A stretch of 64,000 bases of DNA. It comes from Gillisella terrae. Its GTDB lineage: Bacteria; Pseudomonadota; Alphaproteobacteria; Rhizobiales; Rhizobiaceae. The stretch lies in the NCBI RefSeq assembly GCF_004801395.1, contig NZ_SSOA01000009.1:62001-126000 (forward strand). The letters are read 5' to 3'. A program made the translations under genes and the position numbers. The notes under the pieces were generated by a model. The model was not told the DNA's origin and ran no database searches. It saw only the letters and a list, made by a program, of their open reading frames with translations. How positions within the stretch are numbered: position 1 is the first letter of the stretch; the number at the start of each line of letters is the position of its first letter. Shown piece after piece: positions 8,725 to 19,034 of this stretch.

Positions 8725-9609
8725 ATGATGACACTGTTTGAAATGATGCTGAAAGCGCAAAACGGTGCGGCCATGGACGCTATGGCCAAACAATTTGGCT
8801 TGGCACAAGAGCAGGTCGCACAGGCCTTGGCCGCTTTGACTCCGGCTTTTTCCTCCGGATTAAAGCGCACCGCTACAAACCCCTACGATTTATCGGGGCT
8901 TTTCTCCGCCATGTCGTCTGGCAATTACGGACAATATTTTGAAGACCTCAGCAAAGCCTTCACGCCACAGGGCGTGGCTGACGGCAATCAGGTGCTGCAA
9001 CAATTGTTTGGCTCGAAAGAGGTTTCAAAGGCCATTGCCGCGCAGGCCGCACAGGTCACCGGCATTGGTCAGGACATTCTGAAAAGCATGTTACCCACCA
9101 TGGCCGACACGATCATGGGCGGATTGATGAAACAGGGTCTGGGCCAAATGGGAGCAGGTACCAATCCATTTACCGCCACGCCGATTGCGCCCATGGTGCA
9201 GCAATGGCTGGAAGCAACAGGCTTTGCGCCGAAGCCAGCGCCAAAACCATCCGTCGATCCTTTTGACAATCCCTTCATGAATGCCTGGAAAGACATGATG
9301 GGATTAGCGCAGGCAAAGCCTGCACCAAAGCCACAGGCCAGCACCAATCCGTTTTTGGACAATCCTTATGCCAAAGCCTGGCAGGATATGCTCAACACCT
9401 CTTTTGGCACGACGCCTGAGGTGCAGACAACTCCAGAGCCGGAGCCAGATGCCAAGAAAAGCGTATCAGATATGATCAACACCATGTTTGATAGTGGTTT
9501 GGAAGTTCAAAAGAACTACCAGAAGAGCATGGAGAAAATCTTCGAAACCTATGCAGTCGATAGCAAATCGGCACCATCGGCAGAGAAAGCTGACAAGAGC
9601 GAAGCCTGA
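8725..9609 (+). CDS. DUF937-family protein with repeated C-terminal motif
   Basis: A 294-aa protein. Residues 1-150 match the DUF937 (YidB-like) pattern: a short helical N-terminus, GLAQEQVAQALAALTPAF, then Gly/Gln-rich helices ending LPTMADTIMGGLMKQ. Residues 195-270 hold two copies of a linear motif: APKPAPKPxxxxPFDNPFxNAWKDM and AKPAPKPxxxxNPFLDNPYxKAWQDM, about 40 residues apart. The last 40 residues are acidic and helical, with VQKNYQKSMEKIFE recalling phasin-like amphipathic helices. No function is known to me. ATG 8725 follows GAGGGGA by 10 bases; the open frame upstream lacks a ribosome site. Confidence 0.75.
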   Translation: MMTLFEMMLKAQNGAAMDAMAKQFGLAQEQVAQALAALTPAFSSGLKRTATNPYDLSGLFSAMSSGNYGQYFEDLSKAFTPQGVADGNQVLQQLFGSKEVSKAIAAQAAQVTGIGQDILKSMLPTMADTIMGGLMKQGLGQMGAGTNPFTATPIAPMVQQWLEATGFAPKPAPKPSVDPFDNPFMNAWKDMMGLAQAKPAPKPQASTNPFLDNPYAKAWQDMLNTSFGTTPEVQTTPEPEPDAKKSVSDMINTMFDSGLEVQKNYQKSMEKIFETYAVDSKSAPSAEKADKSEA

Positions 9610-9612
9610 CAT

Positions 9613-9646
9613 AAAAAGGCCCGGCAACAGGCGGCTGTTACCGGGC
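9613..9646 (-). terminator. Intrinsic terminator of the DUF1127 gene
   Basis: The arms GCCCGGCAACAG and CTGTTACCGGGC (9619-9630 and 9635-9646) pair around GCGG. On the minus-strand RNA the single mismatch becomes a G-U pair and the stem is followed by CUUUUUAU, so it serves leftward transcripts coming from the DUF1127 gene. On the plus strand there is no U run. Confidence 0.8.
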
Positions 9647-9710
9647 AAAAGCAGGGATTATTGGCATAACTCCCTGCGGGGATTTGAGATTTGCAGTTGC
9701 GATTGCGCAC

Positions 9711-10004
9711 TTATCCGAGAGAAAGCTCAGAGCGAGACCGTCTCGTCTTCGCTTGAAGCGCCAGCGTGATCGATGGGTCTGCCATATAGGAACCGCTTCT
9801 CAAGGCATGCTTGACATCTGTGCGCGTCAGGCCAAGGTCATTGAGCAGATAATCATCCATCTCTTCAAGACCTATGACCGCTTGACGATTGCTCCAGAGA
9901 CGAACGACCGCCTTGACCTGCTGTGCATATTTGCGAAGCGTGACCGCAGAAGCCATGGCAACATCGGCAAATGTACGGTGGGTCATTTCAAAGGTCGTGC
10001 GCAT
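9711..10004 (-). CDS. DUF1127 domain protein
   Basis: A 97-aa protein whose C-terminal half contains the DUF1127 core, LEEMDDYLLNDLGLTRTDV near residues 46-64. DUF1127 proteins in rhizobia are small, Arg-rich, and linked to RNA turnover and to phosphate or carbon metabolism. Here the domain is extended at both ends; many members have fewer than 75 residues. Three in-frame ATGs cluster at 10013, 10010 and 10004. AAAAGG abuts the first, so only ATG 10004 has a usable spacing of 9. The gene diverges from a LysR regulator, and DUF1127 genes are among the known targets of the rhizobial/Brucella LysR protein VtlR. Confidence 0.8.
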   Translation of the reverse strand: MRTTFEMTHRTFADVAMASAVTLRKYAQQVKAVVRLWSNRQAVIGLEEMDDYLLNDLGLTRTDVKHALRSGSYMADPSITLALQAKTRRSRSELSLG

Positions 10005-10123
10005 GATCATCATCCTTTTGCGTTTGGCACGAGAAAAGCCGCCAGTCTGACAACCAGACCTACAGCGATGGAAAAGCGTTGAGGGGAAAGCCGCGAACGG
10101 CCAGACCGATTGATCGTTTACTG

Positions 10124-10167
10124 CTACAGCGTCCTTTGTGCATCATCCATGGTGCAAGACGCTGTGG
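10124..10167. repeat. Palindromic intergenic repeat, ACAGCGTC...GACGCTGT type
   Basis: CTACAGCGTCCTTTGTGCAT and a roughly complementary half ending GGTGCAAGACGCTGTGG form an imperfect 44-base dyad (outer arms ACAGCGTC/GACGCTGT, inner arms TTGTGCA/TGGTGCAA). Related halves occur at 15104-15147 and, more diverged, near 40242 and 44131. Such dyads are widespread in rhizobial intergenic regions. It sits in the divergent promoter region of the DUF1127 and LysR genes. Confidence 0.6.
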
Positions 10168-10249
10168 GGGAGAAATGCCAAATTTGTATTGATCAGTCCA
10201 ACGAATGTTTCTAATGATAATCATCAATCCTTCTGATGGAATGTGAACC

Positions 10250-11203
10250 ATGTCCGCGCCCCTTGATATTGACCAGCTTCAGACGTTTGTCGCCATTATT
10301 GACACCGGCAGCTTTACCAAAGCGGCAGCGCGGGTGTTCAAAACACAATCCGCCGTTTCCATGCAGATGCGCAGGCTGGAAGAGCGCATTGGCAAGCAAT
10401 TGTTCATCAAAGACGGGCGTGGAAATCGACTGACTGCGGAAGGCGACAAGCTGCTGAATTATGCGCGGCGCATCATTCGCCTCAACAGCGAAGCCATGGC
10501 CGCCTTTGACGACAACCGGCTGGAAGGCACATTGCGCATTGGCACGCCAGACGACTACGCCGACAGGTACATGCCTGAAATTATTGGGCGTTTTGCCAAG
10601 ACGCATCCCAATGTCGAGCTTTTTATTGTGTGCGAACCTTCTGTCAGCCTTGCGGAAAAAATGGGCCGCGGCGAACTCGATATTGCCCTTGTCACTCACA
10701 ATCCGGTGGCGCGACACTCAGATGTGGTGCGCACCGAGCCGCTTTGCTGGGTTGGCTCTGCCAATCATGCGCTCAAGGAAGGCGCGCCCGTGCCGCTTGC
10801 TGTGGGGCGGCGTGATTGCAACTGGCGCCAGCTTGCCTGCTCGGCGCTGGATGCGGATGGGCGCGACTATCAGGTGCTGTTCACCAGCTGGTCTTCCACC
10901 GTTGTCGCGGCCGCTGTTCTCGCCGGGCTTGCGGTTTCGATCATGCCGGAGTCCGCCCTTCGCGGCGGCATGAAAGTGCTGACCCAGGCCGATGGCTTCC
11001 CACCGCTGCCGCCGGTGCAAATCGGGATCATGAAGCGTCCCGGCCTCTCGCCATCGCTGATGAACGCCATCAGCGATCACATCGCCGCATGTCTGGACAA
11101 CATGACACCGGCACCCCACGAAGATGATCTGGATACGGATGTAAAAAGCTTCGGCCGTCAGTTTCCGCGCTTAAAGCCGGGCCATATCATTCCCGGCTGG
11201 TAA
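10250..11203 (+). CDS. LysR-family regulator, possibly VtlR/LrhA-like
   Basis: The 317-aa protein has a LysR helix-turn-helix (residues 6-65: LQTFVAIIDTGSFTKAAARV, then TQSAVSMQMRRLEERIG) and an effector domain from about 93. The pattern SAVSMQMRRLEE and RIGTPDDYADRYMPEIIGRF resembles the LrhA/HexA group, to which VtlR of Agrobacterium and Brucella also looks similar. In those organisms VtlR activates small DUF1127 genes and a regulatory RNA, and here the gene is divergent from a DUF1127 gene. Identity with VtlR is inference; other LrhA-like regulators are possible. A 25-residue tail extends past the normal domain end. Confidence 0.85.
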   Translation: MSAPLDIDQLQTFVAIIDTGSFTKAAARVFKTQSAVSMQMRRLEERIGKQLFIKDGRGNRLTAEGDKLLNYARRIIRLNSEAMAAFDDNRLEGTLRIGTPDDYADRYMPEIIGRFAKTHPNVELFIVCEPSVSLAEKMGRGELDIALVTHNPVARHSDVVRTEPLCWVGSANHALKEGAPVPLAVGRRDCNWRQLACSALDADGRDYQVLFTSWSSTVVAAAVLAGLAVSIMPESALRGGMKVLTQADGFPPLPPVQIGIMKRPGLSPSLMNAISDHIAACLDNMTPAPHEDDLDTDVKSFGRQFPRLKPGHIIPGW

Positions 11204-11246
11204 GAACGGCGTCGCTTGCGCGGCCCTGCTTTGTTTGGTTGTTGCG

Positions 11247-11891
11247 TCACTCTTTGGGCGCTGGTTTGGCGGGCGACAGAACAATGTCGCACACCAGCCT
11301 CTTCCATTCATCCAGCAATGCCCCTGCCCGCTCATTGCCATCCGCCAGACAGCGCAGCACAGAACCAGTCAGCAAGGAAACAAGCACAAAACGGTCGCGC
11401 TCAGAGTCGGCTTCGCGTTCACCAACAAATGGTCCAAGTACATTGCACGCCAACGCACCCAGATCCTCATGGGCTTGATACTGCAATTGTGCCAGATCGG
11501 GATCGACCGAGGTGGCCATCCACAATTCTCGGCAGAGCGGATGATGAAGATGAATTTGCGCTCCATCCTCGATCAAATCAATGACCCTTGCGCGCGCGTC
11601 GGCTTCGCTGCGCACATCCTTTAATCTGGCTTTAATACCTTGCATGACAGCCTTGAGACGAAGGTCGAGAATGGCCTTGAGAATGGCTGCTTTTTCCGGA
11701 AAGAATTGATAGACAGAACCAACTGGCACGCCAGCATGGGCAGCAATGTCGGTCATCTTCATCTGTGCAACGCCATGGGCAACAATAAGTGTTTCTGCTG
11801 ACTCCAGGATCGTTTCAAAGCGCTTGATACTACGCTTCTGCTTTGGTTGTTTGCGCGGGTTAATGCGCGACTCTTCATTGGGCAGCTTCAT
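11247..11891 (-). CDS. TetR-family transcriptional regulator
   Basis: The protein is 214 aa if started at ATG 11891. Residues 15-65 form a TetR DNA-binding domain (ETILESAETLIVAHGVAQMK, then MTDIAAHAGVPVGSVYQFFP), followed by an all-helical ligand domain. A basic stretch (RKQPKQKRSIKR) precedes the helix-turn-helix. Starts at 11900 (ATG) and 11993 (TTG) are also in frame; GGGACG lies about 9 bases before 11891, but the choice is uncertain. The ligand is unknown. It converges on the upstream LysR gene. An imperfect dyad at 11928-11944 upstream could be its own operator. Confidence 0.85.
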   Translation of the reverse strand: MKLPNEESRINPRKQPKQKRSIKRFETILESAETLIVAHGVAQMKMTDIAAHAGVPVGSVYQFFPEKAAILKAILDLRLKAVMQGIKARLKDVRSEADARARVIDLIEDGAQIHLHHPLCRELWMATSVDPDLAQLQYQAHEDLGALACNVLGPFVGEREADSERDRFVLVSLLTGSVLRCLADGNERAGALLDEWKRLVCDIVLSPAKPAPKE

Positions 11892-13840
<1,949 letters not shown>

Positions 13841-13867
13841 TCCTTTTTGAGATATATCCAAGATCAA

Positions 13868-13911
13868 AATGCCCGGATCGACATAAACGCCGATCCGGGC
13901 ATTGTTGTTTT
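13868..13911 (+). terminator. Intrinsic terminator after guaB
   Basis: Perfect 13-bp arms AATGCCCGGATCG (13868-13880) and CGATCCGGGCATT (13891-13903) enclose a 10-base loop and are followed by GTTGTTTT. It lies 28 bases after the guaB stop. Confidence 0.9.
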
Positions 13912-14067
13912 CGCAATGCTCACACATGGCGGGAAGTGAAATTTGAAAGAAGTTTGATCCTAATCAACTCAAACAGGCATCCCCTCCCATAACTTGCTCT
14001 CAACTCAATGGCGCAAGATGGCGAATTTGCCATCATTGCATACGCCTAAAAAGGGAGTGAAAACGCT

Positions 14068-15096
14068 ATGGCATCGCTGATGAAAGCCGCCGTCTTGCGG
14101 GAATTTGGCAAACCTCTGAACATCGAAGAAATCGCAATTCCTGATCCAGGACCGGGCCAGATTCTGGTCAAATATGAAGCGACCGGTGTTTGCCACACCG
14201 ACCTTCACGCCATTGAAGGTGACTGGCCGGTCAAGCCCACACCGCCTTTCATTCCTGGCCATGAGGGCGTTGGCTTTGTGGCAAAGCTCGGCGCAGGTGT
14301 CACCCGCATCAAGGAAGGCGATCGCATCGGCGTGCCATGGCTGCACACCGCCTGTGGTTGCTGCACACCCTGCCGCACGGGTTGGGAAACCTTGTGCGGA
14401 TCACAGCAAAACACCGGATATTCAGTCAACGGCACGTTTGCCGAATATGGGCTTGCCGATCCTGATTATGTCGGTCGCCTGCCAGATAATCTGGCGTTTG
14501 GCCCGGCAGCACCTGTCTTGTGCGCAGGGGTGACCGTCTATAAGGGCTTGAAAGAAACAGAAGTGCGGCCCGGCGAATGGGTGGTCATTTCCGGCATTGG
14601 CGGCCTTGGCCATATGGCCGTGCAATACGCCAAGGCCATGGGCATGCATGTGGTTGCCGCCGATATTTTTGAAGACAAACTGGCATTGGCGAAAAAGCTC
14701 GGCGCAGATGTCATTGTCAATGGCCGTGATGCTAATGCGATTGAACAGGTGCAAAAGGCCACCGGTGGCGTGCATGGTGCGCTGGTGACGGCCGTTTCGC
14801 CAAAAGCGATGGAACAGGCCTATGGCTTCTTGCGCTCCAAGGGCACCATGGCGCTAGTGGGCCTGCCGCCGGGCTTCATTTCGCTTCCGGTGTTTGATAC
14901 CGTTCTCAAGCGCATCACCGTGCGTGGATCGATTGTCGGAACCCGGCAAGACCTCGAAGAATCGCTGGTTTTTGCCGGAGAAGGCAAGGTCGCAGCCCAT
15001 TTCTCCTGGGACAAGATCGAAAATATCAACGCCATCTTTGATCGCATGAAAGAAGGCAAGATCGACGGACGTATCGTTCTGGATCTTGCAAGTTGA
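14068..15096 (+). CDS. adhP: Zinc-dependent alcohol dehydrogenase, AdhP/AdhA type
   Basis: The 342-aa medium-chain dehydrogenase carries the catalytic zinc ligands (C42 in GVCHTDLH and PGHEGVG near 64) and a full structural zinc site (CGCCTPCRTGWETLC near 95-110). GIGGLGHMAVQYAK near 175 is the NAD-binding Rossmann turn, and the Asp after the second strand (AADIFEDK) favours NAD over NADP. Sequence and length match propanol-preferring or ethanol-active AdhP enzymes of proteobacteria. GGGAGTGAAAACGCT precedes ATG 14068. It appears to be a single-gene unit, bounded by the guaB terminator and its own terminator. Confidence 0.93.
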   Translation: MASLMKAAVLREFGKPLNIEEIAIPDPGPGQILVKYEATGVCHTDLHAIEGDWPVKPTPPFIPGHEGVGFVAKLGAGVTRIKEGDRIGVPWLHTACGCCTPCRTGWETLCGSQQNTGYSVNGTFAEYGLADPDYVGRLPDNLAFGPAAPVLCAGVTVYKGLKETEVRPGEWVVISGIGGLGHMAVQYAKAMGMHVVAADIFEDKLALAKKLGADVIVNGRDANAIEQVQKATGGVHGALVTAVSPKAMEQAYGFLRSKGTMALVGLPPGFISLPVFDTVLKRITVRGSIVGTRQDLEESLVFAGEGKVAAHFSWDKIENINAIFDRMKEGKIDGRIVLDLAS

Positions 15097-15103
15097 TCCA
15101 CAT

Positions 15104-15147
15104 GACAGCGCATCTCACCCAACGGGGCGCACAAAAGACGCTGTAGG
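15104..15147. repeat. Degenerate copy of the ACAGCG...ACGCTGT palindromic repeat
   Basis: ACAGCG at 15105 and AAAAGACGCTGTAGG at 15133-15147 form the outer arms, with GGGCGCACAAAAGACGC close to the right half of the copy at 10124-10167. The left half is poorly kept. It lies just after the alcohol dehydrogenase stop. Confidence 0.4.
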
Positions 15148-15176
15148 GAATTATGCAGTCTCTCTATCTATCTCGA

Positions 15177-15208
15177 GCCGCGCGTCTACAAGACGCGCGG
15201 CATTCTTT
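15177..15208 (+). terminator. Intrinsic terminator after adhP
   Basis: GCCGCGCGTCT (15177-15187), loop ACA, AGACGCGCGGC (15191-15201), then ATTCTTTTG. The stem is perfect over 11 bp and GC-rich. Confidence 0.88.
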
Positions 15209-15324
15209 TGCGCCACAATATTGTGACATCATCACAGCCAACCCCCGTGTTTAAACGGTGGCGCCCCCAACCACATCTGGTTATTGTTGCCGCATTGCAA
15301 TAAACGGCACGGATTTTGTGGCTC

Positions 15325-16464
15325 ATGTCAGACATTACAAAAAATTCTACAACAGACCGCATTTTTGTATTTCAAGGTGGCGGTGCACTGGGTGCTTATC
15401 AGGCAGGAGCCTATGAAGCATTGCACAACCATGATGTTGCACCCGACTGGTTGGCTGGCATATCCATCGGCTCCATCAATTCTGCGATCATTGCGGGCAG
15501 CCCGCATGAAAAGCGCGTGGAAAATCTTAAAACCTTCTGGGATATGGTCTCATCCGGCCTGACCTATGACTTCGGCGAGCAGGAAACACCGATGCGCCGG
15601 GCAACCAATGACATGTCGGCCACCCTTGGAGCAACGTTTGGCATTCCCGGATTTTTCTCTCCGCGCCTGCACACGCCCTATCAATGGCTGTTCAATCCGC
15701 TGGCGCAGATCAGCTATTATGACACCGAGCCTTTGATGAAATCGCTCAACGAATTGATCGATTTCAAGCTGATCAACAATGGCTTAACCCGCCTCAGCCT
15801 TGGCGCGGTGGAGGTGCAAACGGGCAATTTCGCCTATTTCGACAGCCGACACACCCAGATTGATGTTCGTCACATTGCGGCTTCGGGTGCCTTGCCACCG
15901 GGCTTTCCGCCGGTGGAAATTGGTGGACGTTACTATTGGGATGGCGGGTTGGTGTCCAATACACCTTTGCAATATGTGCTGGACAACAACGACAGCGAAC
16001 GGGATCTGGATATTTTTCAGGTCGACCTTTTCAGCGCCCGCGGCGATATGCCCAAAGACCAGTTCGAAGTCGAAAGTCGCACCAAAGAAATTCGCTTCTC
16101 CAGCCGAACCCGCATGAACACCGATGAATTTGCCAAAAGGCAGATTGTACGGCGGGCCGCAAAACGGCTATTGGATAAACTGCCAGCAGAATTCAAAGAT
16201 GACGAAGACGCCAAAATTCTACGCTCCATTGGTCATGAATATGATGTCACCATTGTGCATCTCATCCACCGCCGTGCTGCTCATGCCACTCATTCCATGG
16301 ACGCCGAGTTCTCGCGCAAATCCGTGACAGAACATTGGCAGGCGGGCTATGACGATGTGTCCTACACACTCAAACATCCGAAGTGGCGCAACCGCAGCCG
16401 CCCGAAAGATGGTGTTCAGATCTTTGACTTGACGCGCGAACGCAGATTAAATGTAAAATCCTGA
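15325..16464 (+). CDS. Patatin-like phospholipase with DUF3734 domain
   Basis: A 379-aa protein. The patatin domain (residues 10-210) has the oxyanion loop GGGALGAYQAG, the nucleophile elbow GISIGSINSA (GxSxG) and the dyad Asp in YYWDGGLVSNTPL. The C-terminal part (about 240-375) matches the DUF3734 extension seen in many rhizobial patatins. It should hydrolyse acyl esters of phospholipids or poly-hydroxyalkanoate-like substrates; the substrate cannot be told. There is no signal peptide. The frame is open from a TTG three codons earlier, but ATG 15325 (MSDITKN) is the natural start, with only a weak ribosome site. The gene stands alone after the adhP terminator. Confidence 0.9.
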   Translation: MSDITKNSTTDRIFVFQGGGALGAYQAGAYEALHNHDVAPDWLAGISIGSINSAIIAGSPHEKRVENLKTFWDMVSSGLTYDFGEQETPMRRATNDMSATLGATFGIPGFFSPRLHTPYQWLFNPLAQISYYDTEPLMKSLNELIDFKLINNGLTRLSLGAVEVQTGNFAYFDSRHTQIDVRHIAASGALPPGFPPVEIGGRYYWDGGLVSNTPLQYVLDNNDSERDLDIFQVDLFSARGDMPKDQFEVESRTKEIRFSSRTRMNTDEFAKRQIVRRAAKRLLDKLPAEFKDDEDAKILRSIGHEYDVTIVHLIHRRAAHATHSMDAEFSRKSVTEHWQAGYDDVSYTLKHPKWRNRSRPKDGVQIFDLTRERRLNVKS

Positions 16465-16580
16465 TCAAGCTGAGGGCGCATATCCAATAAAAATGGTGAT
16501 ATCCTCACGGCAGATTAAAATCTTCACAGTGTTTTGTATGGCTTCATAACAGTTTATGACAAACTATGCTGTGAAGATAA

Positions 16581-16598
16581 AATATCGGTCGATATTTG
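16581..16598. promoter_or_regulatory. 18-bp palindrome upstream of the LacI gene, likely operator
   Basis: AAATATCGGTCGATATTT has perfect 8-base arms around GT and lies 45 bases before the LacI-family start codon. Size and symmetry suit a LacI-family operator and suggest autoregulation. I found no second copy near the promoter of the pectin operon at 22.7 kb by eye. Confidence 0.55.
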
Positions 16599-16642
16599 GC
16601 AGCCAGTTTTCGGTCCGATGTTCTAGCGTGTGAGGAGAATGC

Positions 16643-17683
16643 GTGAAGACAAAAATTGGTTTGCGTGAGGTTGCTCAGGAAGCTGGCGTCTCTTTGAGCA
16701 CGGCTTCTCACGCCTTGAATGGCACAGCCCCCTTGACCAACGAAGTGCGAGACAGGGTGCTTTCCTGTGCGCAGCGTCTTGGCTACCTTGAAAAGCGGCG
16801 CAACAAAGGCTCAATTGCCAGCCTGCGTGCCATTGTTCTCGCCGTCACCGGCGATGCGGCCCCGCAGAGCGATCTGAATCTGGTCAGCTGGACCATTTTG
16901 AACGGCCTGCGGCAGGAATGCGAACGCCGCGCCATTCGCATTGTGCCATCCATCAGCCCCGGAAACCGCATTGACGCAAGCGAGATCAAACGTTTGTCGC
17001 AGACCGAAAAAGTCGACGGCATTGTTATCTTGAATGATGATCGCCCAGAGTTGATCAAAAGCCTGACCCATTTGCCCATCCCCACCGTGATCATCAACGG
17101 TGAAGACCCCGCCATGCTGCTGGACACAGTAACGGCAGGCAATCGCTTTGGTGCGCGGCAGGCCACAGAACATCTCTTATCGCTGGGCCACCGCCGCATT
17201 CTGCATTTGACCTGGCCGGGGCGCACCACCATTCGCCGCCGACTGGACGGCTATATTGATGCGTTTCTGACGGCCAGTCTACCAGCTCCCACCGATATGG
17301 TGGTTGAAGCGGCCAGCTTTGAGCCGGAAGAGGGTGAAAAGGCGATAAAGGCTCTTTTGGAAAAAGACCGCTCGTTGAAGGGAGCAACCGCCATTTTCTG
17401 CGCCGCCGACAATCTGGCCCTCGGCTGCCTGAAAGCGCTGAGTGGCGCTGGAATCCGGGTTCCCGAAGATGTATCGGTGCTGGGCTGCGACGACATCATG
17501 CCCGCAGAGTTCAGCGTACCGCCGCTCTCCACCGTGCAACTGCCAAGCGCCCGCTTGGGCGCGGCTGCCATAGGCCTGATGGAGCAGCGGGTGATTGCCA
17601 ATGATGCTTTGCGCCCTGCCCATCGGCTGGAACTGGGCTGTAAACTGGTGTTGCGGGGCAGCGTTGCGCCACCCCGCGATTAA
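16643..17683 (+). CDS. LacI-family regulator of the pectin-oligomer locus
   Basis: The 346-aa protein opens with a LacI helix-turn-helix and hinge (GLREVAQEAGVSLSTASHAL, residues 6-25) and continues with the periplasmic-binding-like sugar domain. The start is GTG at 16643, six bases after GAGGAGA; the overlapping ATG at 16639 is out of frame. The gene converges on the GH28/GH105 operon with 16 bases between stops, so it probably senses an oligogalacturonide or rhamnogalacturonan product and controls those genes. That role is inferred from position. A perfect palindrome at 16581-16598 lies in its promoter. Confidence 0.92.
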   Translation: MKTKIGLREVAQEAGVSLSTASHALNGTAPLTNEVRDRVLSCAQRLGYLEKRRNKGSIASLRAIVLAVTGDAAPQSDLNLVSWTILNGLRQECERRAIRIVPSISPGNRIDASEIKRLSQTEKVDGIVILNDDRPELIKSLTHLPIPTVIINGEDPAMLLDTVTAGNRFGARQATEHLLSLGHRRILHLTWPGRTTIRRRLDGYIDAFLTASLPAPTDMVVEAASFEPEEGEKAIKALLEKDRSLKGATAIFCAADNLALGCLKALSGAGIRVPEDVSVLGCDDIMPAEFSVPPLSTVQLPSARLGAAAIGLMEQRVIANDALRPAHRLELGCKLVLRGSVAPPRD

Positions 17684-17699
17684 TCATCGGTAAAACGCC

Positions 17700-19034
17700 T
17701 TAAGCAGCAGCCTGCACAAGCTCCTGGCTGTTCCAGCCCTGTGGCAAAGGCTGTGGCCGATCAAAGGCAACATCCTCGACGCTCAGGCCCGTAACGCCTT
17801 GCACAAATGCACCGGGCATGCCGCCGGGGTAATCCAGCAAACCGACAATCCGGCCGTCAGAGCCGCGGGTCCATGCGTTGGCACGGCCTTCTGCATTGGG
17901 ATCGGGTGTCAAATCGGCATTGGTGGGGCGCAAATCGTAGCGCAAACCGGTTCCGAGCTTGCCAGCCTGCTGCGCGAGCCGAATGCGCGAAAGCTGCACA
18001 TTATGAATGCCAGCAGGCGCAACAGACACCAAGGTCACAGCGCCTTCCATCTTGCCGGTGATGTCTTCAACGATCAGATTTTCAACCGCACCCGCAGGGC
18101 GTTCAGACACGCGATCCACCACCGTCACCGTCAAGGCCTCGCCTGAGCCCCAGAAGCCATCGGGCGTTTCAAAGCAATCAAGATCAATCCGCGAGAACCG
18201 CACGTTCGACACCCGCCCGCCATCGCGCGAGAAAATGCCAAGGCCACGGTTGGATTGCTCCACCTTGCAATCTTCAAACACCACATTGGTGAAATCGCCA
18301 AAGGATTCCGTGCCGATTTTCAAGGCGCATGAGACGCTGGAAACCGTGCAGCGACGCACGACAATATCGTCGCAGGTGCCAATGGCGGTGCCATCCGGCC
18401 CAGCACTTGTTTTGAGGCAAACACCATCATCGGCGGTGGAAATCTGGCAATCTTCAATCTGTGCCCGACGGCAGGCATCCAGCACAATGCCATCAGTATT
18501 GGGCAGCCGGCGATTGTTGGTGACGCGCACATTGCGGATTGTCAGGTCTTCGCAATTGACAAAATGCAGGGTCCACATCGGCGAATTGGCAACATCCAGA
18601 CCTGTCAGGCGCACATTCTTGCAGTGTTCCACCACCAGCACACGGGGGCGAAACTCGGCAGGCGTGAAGGTACCAACACTCTCGTCATCGCCAATGATGA
18701 AGTGATCACCGCCCGCATCAATCCGGCCGGGACCAGTGATGGCAATCTTCTCGACGCGGCTGGCCACCAGCATGGCACGGTTGGATTTTTCAGCAATCAC
18801 ATCAACGATATTGTCGCTGTAAGCCGCATAATCCGGGACGGGCTGCAACACGGCACCCTCTGTCAGATGCAATTCCACCCCTGTCTTCAGCTTGAGGCCG
18901 CCAACACTGTGCAGGCCAGCCTGCAAGACAACGGTGCCGCCGCCCGCCGCTGAGACGCTATCGATAGCGGCTTGAATGCCTGCGGTGTTGTTGGCCTCTG
19001 AGGCGGTAATGGATAGATAGGTCGGGGATGTCAT
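17700..19034 (-). CDS. GH28-family glycoside hydrolase, atypical catalytic motifs
   Basis: A 444-aa right-handed beta-helix protein of the polygalacturonase family. Two GH28 motifs are intact: PNTDGI near residue 180 and STADDGVCLK near 200. The usual GHG triplet is replaced by SCA (VSCALKIGTES) and the RIK motif by RGLGIFSRDGG, so either the substrate or the mechanism differs from classical polygalacturonases. There is no signal peptide; it should act in the cytosol on imported oligomers. The start overlaps the GH105 stop by ATGA, so the two are translationally coupled. A role on rhamnogalacturonan or xylogalacturonan fragments is inference from the neighbours. Confidence 0.85.
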   Translation of the reverse strand: MTSPTYLSITASEANNTAGIQAAIDSVSAAGGGTVVLQAGLHSVGGLKLKTGVELHLTEGAVLQPVPDYAAYSDNIVDVIAEKSNRAMLVASRVEKIAITGPGRIDAGGDHFIIGDDESVGTFTPAEFRPRVLVVEHCKNVRLTGLDVANSPMWTLHFVNCEDLTIRNVRVTNNRRLPNTDGIVLDACRRAQIEDCQISTADDGVCLKTSAGPDGTAIGTCDDIVVRRCTVSSVSCALKIGTESFGDFTNVVFEDCKVEQSNRGLGIFSRDGGRVSNVRFSRIDLDCFETPDGFWGSGEALTVTVVDRVSERPAGAVENLIVEDITGKMEGAVTLVSVAPAGIHNVQLSRIRLAQQAGKLGTGLRYDLRPTNADLTPDPNAEGRANAWTRGSDGRIVGLLDYPGGMPGAFVQGVTGLSVEDVAFDRPQPLPQGWNSQELVQAAA

